A stretch of 51,877 nucleotides of DNA from RGIG3102 sp964525015 (GCA_964525015.1 CAZGFY010000014.1:1-51877); one strand, 5' to 3'; shown: positions 35,142 to 44,276, numbered from the stretch's first letter. Notes: generated by a model not told the origin, from the sequence alone. Program-made: numbers and translations.

Positions 35142-35271
35142 TATTTTATAAAATCCCCTCGTTCATACTATATTATTGTTTAATTAGTAGACAATCATAC
35201 ATAGTATGTATTATAATATATTATATTAAAATTTCAAGGATAGTTTTGTAAACAATCTAAAAGGAGAATGT

Positions 35272-35955
35272 ATGAATTATAAAGTTTTAATCATTGATGA
35301 TGATGTTTCTATCTGCAAATTACTAGAAAAAGTTATGGATAGTAATAATTTGTACTCAGTAACAGCTAATAGTGGCACTCAGGCACTTAGCATTTTAAAA
35401 GAAACTGTTTTTGATATTATTCTACTAGATGTTATGCTAGGTGATATGGAAGGCTTTGATCTTTTAAAAGAAATTAGAACAAGGGGGCTTGATACTCCCG
35501 TTATTATAATTAGTGGTAAAGATGAGGATTTCGATGTTTTATATGGGCTTAATATAGGGGCTGATGATTATATAAAAAAGCCGTTTAGCCCAGTTATTAT
35601 AGGAGCAAAAGTTAAGGCTTTAATTAGAAGAGATAAAACAAGTCAGATAAAAAATGAAAATATTATTCAAGCAGGTGTTTTTAAATTCGACACAATAACA
35701 TTTAAATTTTATAAGAATAATCAAGAAATTCTTTTATCAAGCAAAGAAAGTCAATTAATACATTTATTTTTAAAAAACCCTAATAAAGTTTTCACAAAGG
35801 AAATGATATATGAGAAAATATGGGGAGATAGCATAATAGATGATAACACAATAATGGTTTATATAAATCGATTAAGAAATAAAATTGAAGATAATATAAA
35901 AAAACCTGAGCATATACTCACTGTACGTGGTGTAGGGTATCGGTTTTTATTTTAG
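35272..35955 (+). CDS. OmpR-family response regulator
   Basis: 227 residues. The receiver has the DDD acidic cluster at 9-11, phosphoacceptor Asp53 in IILLDVML and the conserved Lys in ADDYIKKPF. The C-terminal winged helix ends with HILTVRGVGYRFLF. AAAGGAG is eight bases before ATG. It lies back to back with the sensor kinase (130 bp of shared promoter DNA), so the two probably form a pair. Likely targets are the citrate-type carrier and the kinase itself, by inference. Confidence 0.9.
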   Translation: MNYKVLIIDDDVSICKLLEKVMDSNNLYSVTANSGTQALSILKETVFDIILLDVMLGDMEGFDLLKEIRTRGLDTPVIIISGKDEDFDVLYGLNIGADDYIKKPFSPVIIGAKVKALIRRDKTSQIKNENIIQAGVFKFDTITFKFYKNNQEILLSSKESQLIHLFLKNPNKVFTKEMIYEKIWGDSIIDDNTIMVYINRLRNKIEDNIKKPEHILTVRGVGYRFLF

Positions 35956-35975
35956 AAAATAGAATACAAAAAATT

Positions 35976-36004
35976 AAGGTGCTCTTTATTTTTAAGAGCA
36001 CCTT
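35976..36004. terminator. Bidirectional terminator
   Basis: 11-bp stem AAGGTGCTCTT / AAGAGCACCTT between the convergent response regulator and second agrC genes. Confidence 0.8.
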
Positions 36005-36025
36005 TGTTTATTATCTTTTTAAAGT

Positions 36026-37291
36026 TTATACAATAGCAGTGATTTGAAATACATCATTTTTAATTTCTATTTCAGGATTTGAATTATATTTGTTTAAAAT
36101 CAATTTAATGTTTTTAATTCCATACCCATGTTCTAAAGAATTGCTTTTAGTTGAATTCAAATTATAGTTAATATGATTTTGCATGGAATTTCTAATTGAT
36201 ATAATTAAATGCTCATTTAAGTTAACTAGTTTTATATGTATAAACTTTTCTTTATCTTCAATTTTACTGCAAGCTTCAATAGCATTATCAATAGCATTTC
36301 CAAGCAGTATAACTATATCTTCGTTTTTTATAGAAAGATTTGATAAATCGTTAATATTGAATGTCATTGTTATATTTTTTTCTTGACAGATTGTGTATTT
36401 AAAATTCAGTAAAGCATCGATTACTGAATTATTAGTATACACCACCACTTTATTATAATTTATTTTTCTTGCAGATTTTGAATATTCAATTAAATCATCA
36501 ATTTTCCCCTCGCTGCCTAATTGAAATATAACATTTAAATGATTATCAAAATCGTGAGTTAGTTTTCGTTGCTCTTTATATGAAATCATTTCAATTTCTG
36601 TTTTTTGTTTTAGCATCTCATATTCTTTTTCAAGTTGATTACTTAAATTCAATCTATCAATCAATATAAGAAAAATTATATTTGCAACTATTAACCCAAT
36701 ATTTAAAATTAAAACTATAATATCAATTTCTTCTTCATTACTTTGAATATATACATCAAAGAAATACATAGTAGAATACATAGTTACAATTGGTAGAATT
36801 GATAATTGTATAACTTCAGTTAAAGAAAATTTTTGCATTTCTTTAGATTTTACAGCCCTATGAATTGAAAAGCTAGTATAAAATAAAAGGAGTTTTGATG
36901 TAAGCGAAAGCGCTATATGCAAAAATAACGAATTAGCAATATCATTCATATCAATATTTAAAAACAAAAGCGTTGAATATAAAACGATATAATCTATTAT
37001 ATAGCTAAAAACTAGCGTTATTAAGCAAAGAATAAGCTTAAATCTAAAACTTCCAGAAAATCCTTGCGCAATAGTTAACACAAGAACTATAGTCGAAATC
37101 ATAAATTTAACAAAAAGATTTCCAGAATGAAGATTTAAAGCATTACCTGCAAGAATTAGTATTACAAAAAACAAACAATATATAATATATTTCGTTTTAC
37201 TAGTTGAGCATTTAAAAAAAGCATAAAATATATATGAAATAGAGATTGCTTCAATTGTTATTAAAGATATCCCGATTATTAAATCTATCAT
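36026..37291 (-). CDS. Second AgrC-like sensor kinase (no local AgrBD)
   Basis: 421 residues, built like AgrC. About six membrane helices lie in the first 210 residues. The kinase box KLTHDFDNHLNVIFQLG, N box LLGNAIDNAIEACSK and GHKL domain ending in HGYGIKNIKLILNKY follow. ATG at 37291 overlaps the upstream regulator's stop as ATGA, and AGGTG lies six to ten bases before it. The in-frame ATG at 37315 is less likely. No peptide precursor or processing protease is adjacent, so its ligand is unknown. Confidence 0.83.
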   Translation of the reverse strand: MIDLIIGISLITIEAISISYIFYAFFKCSTSKTKYIIYCLFFVILILAGNALNLHSGNLFVKFMISTIVLVLTIAQGFSGSFRFKLILCLITLVFSYIIDYIVLYSTLLFLNIDMNDIANSLFLHIALSLTSKLLLFYTSFSIHRAVKSKEMQKFSLTEVIQLSILPIVTMYSTMYFFDVYIQSNEEEIDIIVLILNIGLIVANIIFLILIDRLNLSNQLEKEYEMLKQKTEIEMISYKEQRKLTHDFDNHLNVIFQLGSEGKIDDLIEYSKSARKINYNKVVVYTNNSVIDALLNFKYTICQEKNITMTFNINDLSNLSIKNEDIVILLGNAIDNAIEACSKIEDKEKFIHIKLVNLNEHLIISIRNSMQNHINYNLNSTKSNSLEHGYGIKNIKLILNKYNSNPEIEIKNDVFQITAIV

Positions 37292-38001
37292 ATCGCACCT
37301 AGCCAAATTGTCCATTTTTTCAGGATTTCCCTATAAGATTTTATAGAGGCTTTAAGTTTTTTATTATTATTTAAATGCACATAATATCCCGAAATAGTTT
37401 TTATATAGTTCATATTCACAAGAAAGCTTTTTTGAGTTCTTAAAAATCCTTTATTAGAAAGCAAGTTATCAAAATTTGATAGTTGCCCATAAAATTTATA
37501 TCTATAAGTGCTTTCTCCATTTAAAAATATTTTCAGTATTCTCACATCGCTTTCAATATACATAATATCTTTAATTGGAATTTTATATTTTGCATAATCC
37601 ATAACAATTTCAATTTCTTCTTGCTGAATATAAAACTCTTCAACTAAATTATCCATACAATTATTAAAAGTAGCATCTAATTGTGGCTTTAGTAAAAAAT
37701 TAAAAGCACGAACTTCATATCCTGACATAGCGTAATCTATATAAAAGGATATATATATTATTTTAATTGTTTTATTAGTTTTTCTAATTTCTTTAGCCAC
37801 TTCTATCCCATTGAATTCATCCATTTCAACATCTAGAAATAATATATCAAAGTTTTCAAAATCTAAATCCAAAAGTTTTTTTGCACTAGTAAATGTTTGG
37901 ATTTCTATTGTAATATTTTTACTTGAAAAATATTGCTGGGTTAATTTTTTAATATTATTTACATCAATTATTTCATCATCGCATATAGCTATCTTTAGCA
38001 T
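37288..38001 (-). CDS. Second AgrA-like LytTR response regulator
   Basis: 237 residues, equal in length to the first AgrA-like protein. Receiver: DD at 8-9, Asp57 in ILFLDVEM. LytTR domain: IMYIESDVR, FLRTQKSFLVNMNY and a closing SIKSYREI in place of the usual S-R-x-x. ATG at 38001 is chosen because GGGGT is nine bases upstream and the receiver begins at once. Upstream in-frame ATGs at 38064 and 38016 would add a hydrophobic, non-family extension. It is coupled to the kinase gene. Confidence 0.85.
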   Translation of the reverse strand: MLKIAICDDEIIDVNNIKKLTQQYFSSKNITIEIQTFTSAKKLLDLDFENFDILFLDVEMDEFNGIEVAKEIRKTNKTIKIIYISFYIDYAMSGYEVRAFNFLLKPQLDATFNNCMDNLVEEFYIQQEEIEIVMDYAKYKIPIKDIMYIESDVRILKIFLNGESTYRYKFYGQLSNFDNLLSNKGFLRTQKSFLVNMNYIKTISGYYVHLNNNKKLKASIKSYREILKKWTIWLGAI

Positions 38002-38110
38002 TTTTATATACCCCATTATTAAACTTATACTTAAAAACATAGCATAAATAAAGATAAATAGCAACCATATTTTAATATATTTCGATTGAAGATTTACATT
38101 TTATTTTTTC

Positions 38111-38140
38111 AAAACAAGATATATATATTACACGACAAGT
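38111..38140. promoter_or_regulatory. Possible LytTR site in the agrA2-lipoprotein divergent region
   Basis: ACAAG occurs at 38114 and 38135, 21 bp apart, which is LytTR-like spacing. The nonamer ACGACAAGT (38132-38140) also occurs at 23931-23939 between agrC and agrB. The 237-bp gap would hold promoters for both the regulator (minus) and the lipoprotein (plus). Support is thin. Confidence 0.25.
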
Positions 38141-38238
38141 CTGTTGATTTTTTAAATATTGTATGATAGCATTTAAATATAAACATTAATCGTTCAATAT
38201 AATAAAATAAAGTTTATAATCAGGGAAGAAGGTTTTTT

Positions 38239-38871
38239 ATGAAAAAGATAATACCGTTAATCTTTGCTATAATTTTAAGTATTAATTTGGTTTCGTGTGG
38301 TGAAGAAAATGATAAAACTGAGAGTGTTGATATTAATAGTGATATTGTAAAACTGGAAGAAGTGTATGATAGTTTAGAATTTTTAAATGATGAGCAGCAA
38401 GCGTTGTTTACTAGTAATGTTAATTTATTTAATTCAATGATGTATAACGCTCCGCATATTTTTGATATATATAATTTAGAGTTTGCAGATAATGAATTAA
38501 TAGAAAAAAACGATGTTACTTATTTTGTAACAGATTTAAGCTGGGAAGTTTTTCAAGGAGATGTTTTAAAAATATTTACTCAAAATTTTTTGAATTCTAG
38601 TGATATAAAAGTTTTTAGCTATAATGGAAATCTTGCACATATTAATGCAGATGGCGGATTTTCAATTCCAGAAGAAATTAGATACACCGATATTATAAAG
38701 GGTGAAGAAGAAATATCCTTTAAAATAGTTTCATATTTTTATAGCTTTGATAATTCAAATACAGGTGATTTAGAAAAAGCAAGCTTTGTTACTCAAAGAG
38801 AAATAGTACTGATAAAAGATAATGCTGTATGGAAAATTGATTACATAGGCGAGAGTGTAGATATTAATTAA
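38239..38871 (+). CDS. Hypothetical lipoprotein
   Basis: 210-residue protein I do not recognise. The signal peptide ends with LVSC (Cys20). The mature part is acidic and contains no known motif. A region near VTQREIVLIKDNAVWKIDYIGE looks like a nuclear-transport-factor-2-type beta sheet, but this is a guess. GGGAAGAAGG precedes ATG. It is divergent from the second agrA-like gene and could be its target. A terminator follows. Confidence 0.75.
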   Translation: MKKIIPLIFAIILSINLVSCGEENDKTESVDINSDIVKLEEVYDSLEFLNDEQQALFTSNVNLFNSMMYNAPHIFDIYNLEFADNELIEKNDVTYFVTDLSWEVFQGDVLKIFTQNFLNSSDIKVFSYNGNLAHINADGGFSIPEEIRYTDIIKGEEEISFKIVSYFYSFDNSNTGDLEKASFVTQREIVLIKDNAVWKIDYIGESVDIN

Positions 38872-38893
38872 TATAAGGCTAGAATTAAATATA

Positions 38894-38922
38894 AAAACGA
38901 GCACCTTAAAAGTGCTCGTTTT
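38894..38922. terminator. Bidirectional terminator
   Basis: 11-bp stem AAAACGAGCAC / GTGCTCGTTTT between the convergent lipoprotein and ABC-F genes. Confidence 0.82.
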
Positions 38923-38932
38923 ATAAATTATA

Positions 38933-40483
38933 TTAATTAACAGAAAATTCTTCACAGTTCCAGATAATATCAGTTATATCTTTGTAAAACTCAGGCTCGT
39001 GGCAGATTAAAAGCACACTTCCTTTATATTCTTTAATAGCTTTTTTAAGCTCTTCTTTTGCATCTTGATCAAGATGGTTTGTAGGCTCATCTAAAAGCAA
39101 AATATTAGTTGGACTATTTAAAAGCTTACAAAGCCTAACTTTTGCCTGTTCGCCACCCGAAAGAACTTTAAGCATGCTTTCAATATGCTTTGTTGTAAGT
39201 CCACATCTTGCAAGTGCACTTCTCACTTCTCTTTGAGAAAGCGAAGGAAATGTTTCCCATATTTCTTCTATACAGGTTGTGTTATCAGTGTATTTTTTTT
39301 CCTGCTCAAAATATCCGATATACTGATAATCTCCAAGTTCACTTTTGCCACTAATCGGCTCTATTTGCCCCATAATGCTTTTTAACAGAGTTGTTTTTCC
39401 GATACCATTAGCCCCAACTAAAACAATTTTTTGCCCGCGCTCCATTTCTAGATTTAATGGCTTTGATAAGGCTCTATCATAGCCGATAACTAAATCTTTA
39501 GTTTGGAATATGAATTTCGAGGCGGCTCTAGCTTCCTTAAATGTAAACTCTGGTTTTGGCTTTTCGCTTGCAAGCTCGATAATTTCCATTTTATCAAGTT
39601 TTTTCTGGCGTGACATAGCCATATTTCTAGTTGAAACTCTAGCTTTATTTCTTGCAACAAAGTCTTTTAAATCGTCTATTTCTTGTTGCTGACGTTTATA
39701 TGCAGCTTCAAGCTGGCTTTTTTTCATAGCATACACTTCTTCAAACTTACTGTAATCTCCAACGTATCTTGTAAGCTCTGCATTCTCAACGTGATATATT
39801 AAATTGATAACGCTATTTAAAAATGGGATATCGTGAGAGATGAGTATAAAAGCATTTTCATAATCAATTAAATATCTTTTTAGCCACTCGATATGTGATT
39901 CATCTAGGTAGTTAGTAGGCTCATCTAAAAGCAAAATATCAGGTTTTTCCAAAAGCAGTTTTGCTAATAAAACTTTCGTTCTTTGTCCTCCGGAAAGCTC
40001 TGTTACATCCTTATCAAAGCCTAAATCATAAAGCCCTAAAGCTCTTCCAACCTCCTCAACCTTTGCATCAACAATATAAAAATCTCGATTTGCTAAAATA
40101 TCTTGAATATCGCCTGCTTCCTGCATTAAATCATCAAGCTCGTCCCCTTCGCTAGTTCCCATATTATCATATATTGAATTTAATTTTTCTTCAAGTTCAT
40201 ATAGAGAAGCAAAGGCTGTTCTTAAAACATCTTTTATACTCTGCCCTTTTTCTAAAACAGTGTGCTGGTCTAAATATCCAACCTTCACGTTTTTACTCCA
40301 TTCAATATCGCCTTCATCCGGCATTAAGTTTCCAGTGATAATATTCATAAAAGTGGATTTACCTTCGCCATTTGCCCCAATAAATCCAACGTGTTCCCCT
40401 TTTAAAAGGCGAAAAGATACATTATTTAAAATAGCTCTGTCGCCAAAGCCATGATTAAGATTTTTAACTTCCAAAATACTCAT
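38933..40483 (-). CDS. ABC-F family ATPase (YfmM-like)
   Basis: 516-residue soluble protein with two ABC domains and no membrane part. Walker A motifs are GANGEGKST near residue 36 and GANGIGKTT near 358. Signatures LSGGQ and LSGGEQ and Walker B LLLLDEPTN appear in both halves. The inter-domain linker is Lys/Arg-rich. ABC-F proteins act at the ribosomal exit or peptidyl-transfer site as translation factors or antibiotic-protection proteins. The start SILEVKNLNHGFGDRAI and the length match Bacillus YfmM (518 residues by recall), a housekeeping branch. The promoter region shows TTGCTT and TATAAA (minus strand) about 40-75 bp upstream, without a leader peptide. Confidence 0.88.
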   Translation of the reverse strand: MSILEVKNLNHGFGDRAILNNVSFRLLKGEHVGFIGANGEGKSTFMNIITGNLMPDEGDIEWSKNVKVGYLDQHTVLEKGQSIKDVLRTAFASLYELEEKLNSIYDNMGTSEGDELDDLMQEAGDIQDILANRDFYIVDAKVEEVGRALGLYDLGFDKDVTELSGGQRTKVLLAKLLLEKPDILLLDEPTNYLDESHIEWLKRYLIDYENAFILISHDIPFLNSVINLIYHVENAELTRYVGDYSKFEEVYAMKKSQLEAAYKRQQQEIDDLKDFVARNKARVSTRNMAMSRQKKLDKMEIIELASEKPKPEFTFKEARAASKFIFQTKDLVIGYDRALSKPLNLEMERGQKIVLVGANGIGKTTLLKSIMGQIEPISGKSELGDYQYIGYFEQEKKYTDNTTCIEEIWETFPSLSQREVRSALARCGLTTKHIESMLKVLSGGEQAKVRLCKLLNSPTNILLLDEPTNHLDQDAKEELKKAIKEYKGSVLLICHEPEFYKDITDIIWNCEEFSVN

Positions 40484-40825
40484 TCTATCTATATTCCTTT
40501 CTCAAATGAAAAAATAAGTTAACCTTTATATTTTATACTGAAATAAAGATAAAAGCAAGCAAAAAAGTGTTAATAATTAATAAATATAAACGGTAAATCT
40601 TAAAAATAATTGCTATAATCTAGATAATATGATACAATACTTGAGTTGTTAAACTCTTTTTATCTTGGGGCAAATTCTTCTTTTTTTGTAAAGCAGGTTT
40701 ATAAAATAATGCTTTTATCTAAAAATGAATTTAAATAAAATTTTTAACCACAAAATTTTTATTAATTCTAATTAAAAAGGTTTAGCTAATAAAAGTAGTT
40801 TATATATAAAGGAGAATGTATAATT
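40484..40825. other. AT-rich intergenic region without genes
   Basis: 342 bp between the divergent ABC-F and zinc-finger genes. It holds the ABC-F promoter at the left end and a strong ribosome site (AAAGGAG) for the plus-strand gene at the right. No reading frame with a ribosome site, no long inverted repeat and no riboswitch-like structure was seen. Confidence 0.5.
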
Positions 40826-41317
40826 ATGAAATGTTTTTTTCACGAAACAGCCGACGCTGTTGCAACTTGTCAAACCTGTGGTAAAAGTTTATGTAAGCCT
40901 TGTGCTGCAAAATACAATCCATGCGCTTGCGATGATTGTGTTCAAATACAATCAAATCAAGAGGTGCTAACTAAAAAGCAACGAAAGCAAGATGCTCTAA
41001 TCGACACAAATGCAGAATTAATTTCAGCAATTATTAAAGGTGTTTTATGTTCAGTAATACTAGGGTTTATATTTTCTGTTACAAGCTCTACCCCTCTTCC
41101 ATTTGCAATGTATGTGATGTTTTTCTTTGTTCCTTTTGGTTGGGCTGTAATTACATATATCGAGCAATGGCTGCCTGCTTTTTTAATGTCAGGACCTGTG
41201 TTTTTAATTTATATGGTTATTAAACTAGGGATATCAATGATGCTTGGAATGGTTTGCTTTGCATTTCAAATAATAGTGTATGTATTTAAAATATTTAAAG
41301 CTAATTCACACAAATAA
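40826..41317 (+). CDS. Small membrane protein with N-terminal B-box-like zinc finger
   Basis: 163 residues. The first 40 hold the zinc-ligand pattern Cys3-x-His5, Cys15-x2-Cys18, Cys23-x2-Cys26 and further Cys residues (NPCACDDC), similar to B-box fingers in bacterial membrane proteins. Two to three hydrophobic helices follow (about 68-85, 93-113 and 120-152). The function is unknown. AAAGGAG lies about ten bases before ATG. It is monocistronic, with hairpins downstream. Confidence 0.78.
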   Translation: MKCFFHETADAVATCQTCGKSLCKPCAAKYNPCACDDCVQIQSNQEVLTKKQRKQDALIDTNAELISAIIKGVLCSVILGFIFSVTSSTPLPFAMYVMFFFVPFGWAVITYIEQWLPAFLMSGPVFLIYMVIKLGISMMLGMVCFAFQIIVYVFKIFKANSHK

Positions 41318-41378
41318 TTTTAATTATAATCTTAATACTAATATAATTAAAATCAATTTCAAAAAAACTAAAAACTGC

Positions 41379-41402
41379 AAGGAATGGCTTTTGCCATTCC
41401 TT
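41379..41402 (+). terminator. GGAATGGC hairpin
   Basis: 10-bp stem AAGGAATGGC / GCCATTCCTT with a TTTT loop, 60 bp after the zinc-finger gene. The stem is the same as at 5591-5616, so it may belong to a dispersed hairpin family. Confidence 0.6.
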
Positions 41403-41526
41403 ATTTGATATAATGAACCTTTGATTTTTAAGGAATATATCTATTTTGATACTAAAGCAAAAAAATCACTATTTTATTAATTAAGCCAATCAGTTAAATG
41501 TTTTATAAATCCTACTTTGCATGCTA

Positions 41527-41558
41527 AAATACCGATTTTCTTTTGAAAATCGGTATTT
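41527..41558. terminator. Terminator downstream of the YitT gene
   Basis: 13-bp stem AAATACCGATTTT / AAAATCGGTATTT followed by GTTTTTT on the plus strand. It is closely similar to the hairpin at 5303-5335. Confidence 0.75.
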
Positions 41559-41588
41559 GTTTTTTATTAATATGCATATATAAAGAAT

Positions 41589-42452
41589 TTATTGCTGATG
41601 AAATCCTTTTCCAAAAATTTCACTAGAATTTGAGGCTAGAAAAAATGCTTCCGGATCTGATTTTCTCAAGTGTCTGCGCAGTAAAACAGCTTGATGAGGA
41701 GTGAGCACTGATAAAACTATCCACTTATCTTCATGCGTATATGCACCCATTCCTTGCCAAACAGTTGCACTTCTTTGTAATTTATTAATTATAAAATCGC
41801 AAGCTACATTCGGAGTTGATGTTATAATATTCAGCATTTTTCTTCTATTTATAGAATGAATCACACTATCTACCAATACTGCTTTTAACAGCAATCCAAG
41901 TAGAGATAGTAATGCTGTTTCTACATCAAATATGAAAAATGAAAATATAACAATAACAACATTGCTTATAAACTGCCCTGTTCCAACATCCACTCCATGT
42001 CTATCTTTAATAATCATCGCCACTACATCTGTTCCACCTGAAGAGGCATTATGATTAAATGTTATAGCGCCGGCAAATGCAGAAATAAAAATAGAAAAAA
42101 TCAGCTCTAATAATTTATTATCAGTGAGTGGCTCTTGCATAGGAACAAACCATACTAATCCTTGATAAAATATGATATATAATATAGAACAATAAATAGT
42201 TTTTATACCAAAATTTTTATTTAAAGCGATAAAACCTAATAATAAAAAGGCCGTATTTAATATATTATTATACACACTCACACTAATACTTGAAAAAATT
42301 GTATTTAAAATCAGCGAGATTCCTGCTGCACCTCCCATTGTAAAATGGTTTGGAAAAATAAAAAAGTGAACTCCAATTGCAAAAAGTGCGGAGCCAAGAG
42401 CAAGCAAACAATACTCTTTTATTTTTTGTTTTAGCCTAGTATTTTCTGTCAT
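41589..42452 (-). CDS. YitT family membrane protein
   Basis: 287-residue protein of the YitT/DUF161 family, common length. About five to six helices occupy the first 180 residues, with HFFIFPNHFTMGGAAGISLIL typical of the family start and SSGGTDVVAMI in the middle. The C-terminal DUF2179 domain (about 200-287) is cytoplasmic. The molecular function is unknown. Family members have been described as possible transporters. A GGAGA ribosome site lies before ATG. It is not obviously linked to its neighbours. Confidence 0.87.
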   Translation of the reverse strand: MTENTRLKQKIKEYCLLALGSALFAIGVHFFIFPNHFTMGGAAGISLILNTIFSSISVSVYNNILNTAFLLLGFIALNKNFGIKTIYCSILYIIFYQGLVWFVPMQEPLTDNKLLELIFSIFISAFAGAITFNHNASSGGTDVVAMIIKDRHGVDVGTGQFISNVVIVIFSFFIFDVETALLSLLGLLLKAVLVDSVIHSINRRKMLNIITSTPNVACDFIINKLQRSATVWQGMGAYTHEDKWIVLSVLTPHQAVLLRRHLRKSDPEAFFLASNSSEIFGKGFHQQ

Positions 42453-42529
42453 AATGCAGTATCTCCGAATTAAAATAGTTTATCTTAAAATTCTACAAAT
42501 CATAGTTTACCTTCAATATATCACTCAAG

Positions 42530-42907
42530 TTATCTAAAGTCAAGATAATCTTTTAAAATTAATTTAGCTGTACTGTGTTCAGTTATTCTCACATCTATCT
42601 TCGGATAAATTTCACAAAACATCGAAACAGCATCAACTATTAAATTATTCGCAACATACCACGATGTGTCGATATACATTTTTTTAATTTCATTTTGATT
42701 TTGAGATATCTTTTTTTCAAATACTTCATAAATACTCAAAATCTCAACTGTCATTGCATAAAACTCTTCTCCAGTTTCAGTTAGCTGAGTTCCTTTTTTC
42801 GTCCTTGTAAATATCTTCACTCCTAGATTATTTTCTATTCTTTGTATTGTTTGTGTTAATGCGGGCTGGGAGATATATAATAACTGCGCTGCTTTAAGAT
42901 ATGTTTT
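42530..42907 (-). pseudogene. LysR regulator remnant
   Basis: The frame reads KTYLKAAQLLYISQPALTQ then IQRIENNLGVKIFTRTKKGTQL, an unmistakable LysR winged helix. It begins after a TAG at 42908-42910, with the first 20 or so family residues missing. It also stops after only about 125 codons (ending LILKDYLDFR), within the effector domain. A full LysR has about 300 residues. An internal GTG at 42820 opens a 96-codon frame but would lack DNA binding. This is a gene lost by truncation at both ends. Confidence 0.8.
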
Positions 42908-42960
42908 CTACACAATGACTGTTTTCCCAGCGTTTTAATTAATACAACTAAATAAATAGC

Positions 42961-42995
42961 AAAAACCGAGAGTGCCTTAATCAACACTCTCGGTT
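42961..42995 (-). terminator. Terminator after the PrpF-family gene
   Basis: 12-bp stem AAACCGAGAGTG / CACTCTCGGTTT with TTTTTGC following on the minus strand, ten bases past the stop codon. Confidence 0.82.
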
Positions 42996-43005
42996 TGTTT
43001 TATTA

Positions 43006-44133
43006 TTAATAAAATGCTTTTCCGTCCATTAGTAGCCTTGCTGTTCTAAATCCGAAAGTTTCGTTAACGATTGTTTCGCCATTTTCTTCTTTAAAATCAA
43101 CACCTGCTTCTAAAATTCCACTTGGGTGGCCGATTTTAACAAAGTCTGGGTTAAAGTTTTCGCCCATTACATCGTTTACAATGCTCCCTTTAATAACTGC
43201 CGCTGCAACTGTGCACATAGCACCTGTCATAGCATATGATGGGTGTGTTTTTTGCATAGACATCATTTTTGAAATTAAATCAATATCTGCTGCATTAATT
43301 TCTTTTCCTGAAGAAGTCGTGTAGTTTTTAGCTTTTGCAACGATTGTCATTTTAGGTATTGTTGGAGATTTTGTTGCTGATTCTTTGTAGTTGTCTATAA
43401 ACCCAAGTTTAACAGCCGCCTCTCCTCTAATTTTTTCAATTAAATTTAGCATATCTTCATTTGAATCTAAATCTTTTGGAAGTTCTGTTCCTGTTAATCC
43501 AATACTTTCAGCTGTTATAAACACTAAAGGATTTGCCGCATCAACTATTGAAGCTTTAATTTCGCCAACTCCTTCAACTGATAAAACATCAACTGGATTT
43601 CCTGTTGGCAAAAGTTTTCCTGTAACTGAGCCTTTTGGGTCTACAAATCTTAATTTTACTGGTGAAGCTGTTCCTGGAACGCCTGCAATTTGAAAATCGC
43701 CGTCGTATTTTACTTTGCCATTTTCAATTTCAACTTCTGATATAATAATTTTATCTGTATTTGTGTTATAAATTCTAACTGCTGTTATTTTATCTGTAAT
43801 TTCTACTAAGCCTTTTTCAATTGCAAACGGTGCAACGCCTGAGGAGATATTTCCGCAATTCCCTTTATAGCTAACTATCGCTTTATCAACGCTAACTTGC
43901 GCAAAAGTGTAGTCTACATCGGCATCTTCTCTTTCTGATTTTGCAATAATTGCAACCTTGCTAGTTACTGAAGTTGCACCCCCAAGTCCGTTGATTTGCT
44001 TTTGGTCAGGACTTCCCATAACTTTTAATAGCATTTCGTCTGTTTCCGCTTGTGTTTTTGGTAGATTTTCTTTTAAAAAATAAAGCCCTTTACTAGTGCC
44101 GCCTCTTAAAATACTGCAATAAATTTCATTCAT
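43006..44133 (-). CDS. PrpF-family isomerase (methylaconitate/methylitaconate isomerase type)
   Basis: 375-residue cytoplasmic isomerase with the duplicated diaminopimelate-epimerase-like fold. Family marks are the N-terminal RGGTSKGLYF, GNCGNISSGVAPFA with the catalytic-type Cys near residue 93, and HPSG near residue 345. PrpF isomerises 2-methylaconitate. The relative Mii from Eubacterium barkeri interconverts methylitaconate and dimethylmaleate in nicotinate fermentation. Which substrate applies here is open. The neighbouring LysR pair and dicarboxylate-type carrier fit an organic-acid pathway. AAAGGAAT is nine bases before ATG. Confidence 0.88.
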   Translation of the reverse strand: MNEIYCSILRGGTSKGLYFLKENLPKTQAETDEMLLKVMGSPDQKQINGLGGATSVTSKVAIIAKSEREDADVDYTFAQVSVDKAIVSYKGNCGNISSGVAPFAIEKGLVEITDKITAVRIYNTNTDKIIISEVEIENGKVKYDGDFQIAGVPGTASPVKLRFVDPKGSVTGKLLPTGNPVDVLSVEGVGEIKASIVDAANPLVFITAESIGLTGTELPKDLDSNEDMLNLIEKIRGEAAVKLGFIDNYKESATKSPTIPKMTIVAKAKNYTTSSGKEINAADIDLISKMMSMQKTHPSYAMTGAMCTVAAAVIKGSIVNDVMGENFNPDFVKIGHPSGILEAGVDFKEENGETIVNETFGFRTARLLMDGKAFY

Positions 44134-44276
44134 AAAATCACATTCCTTTATATCATATTTTTATATAGTAAACATATTAACGACGTTTTATGTAATCGCC
44201 TTAGCGATTTGCCTGCGATACTCTTTGCAGTCAAGTAAAACTCGAGTAAATAATCGAAACAACGTGTAGATTATTT

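Noticed and set aside
38002..38064. Longer, hydrophobic N-terminus for the second AgrA-like protein
   Set aside because: The receiver domain starts at MLKIAICDD with a good ribosome site. The extension is AT-rich and not family-like.
37292..38238. Search for a second AgrD next to the second agrC/agrA pair
   Set aside because: No short frame with ribosome site, amphipathic leader and Cys core in the divergent gap or the flanks.
43391..43693. 100-codon plus-strand frame opposite the PrpF-family gene
   Set aside because: Overlaps a well-supported gene fully and lacks a ribosome site.
44195..44210. AATCGC-CTTA-GCGATT hairpin as a riboswitch expression platform for the PrpF-family gene
   Set aside because: Single short hairpin with no T tract and no competing structure or aptamer-like core nearby.
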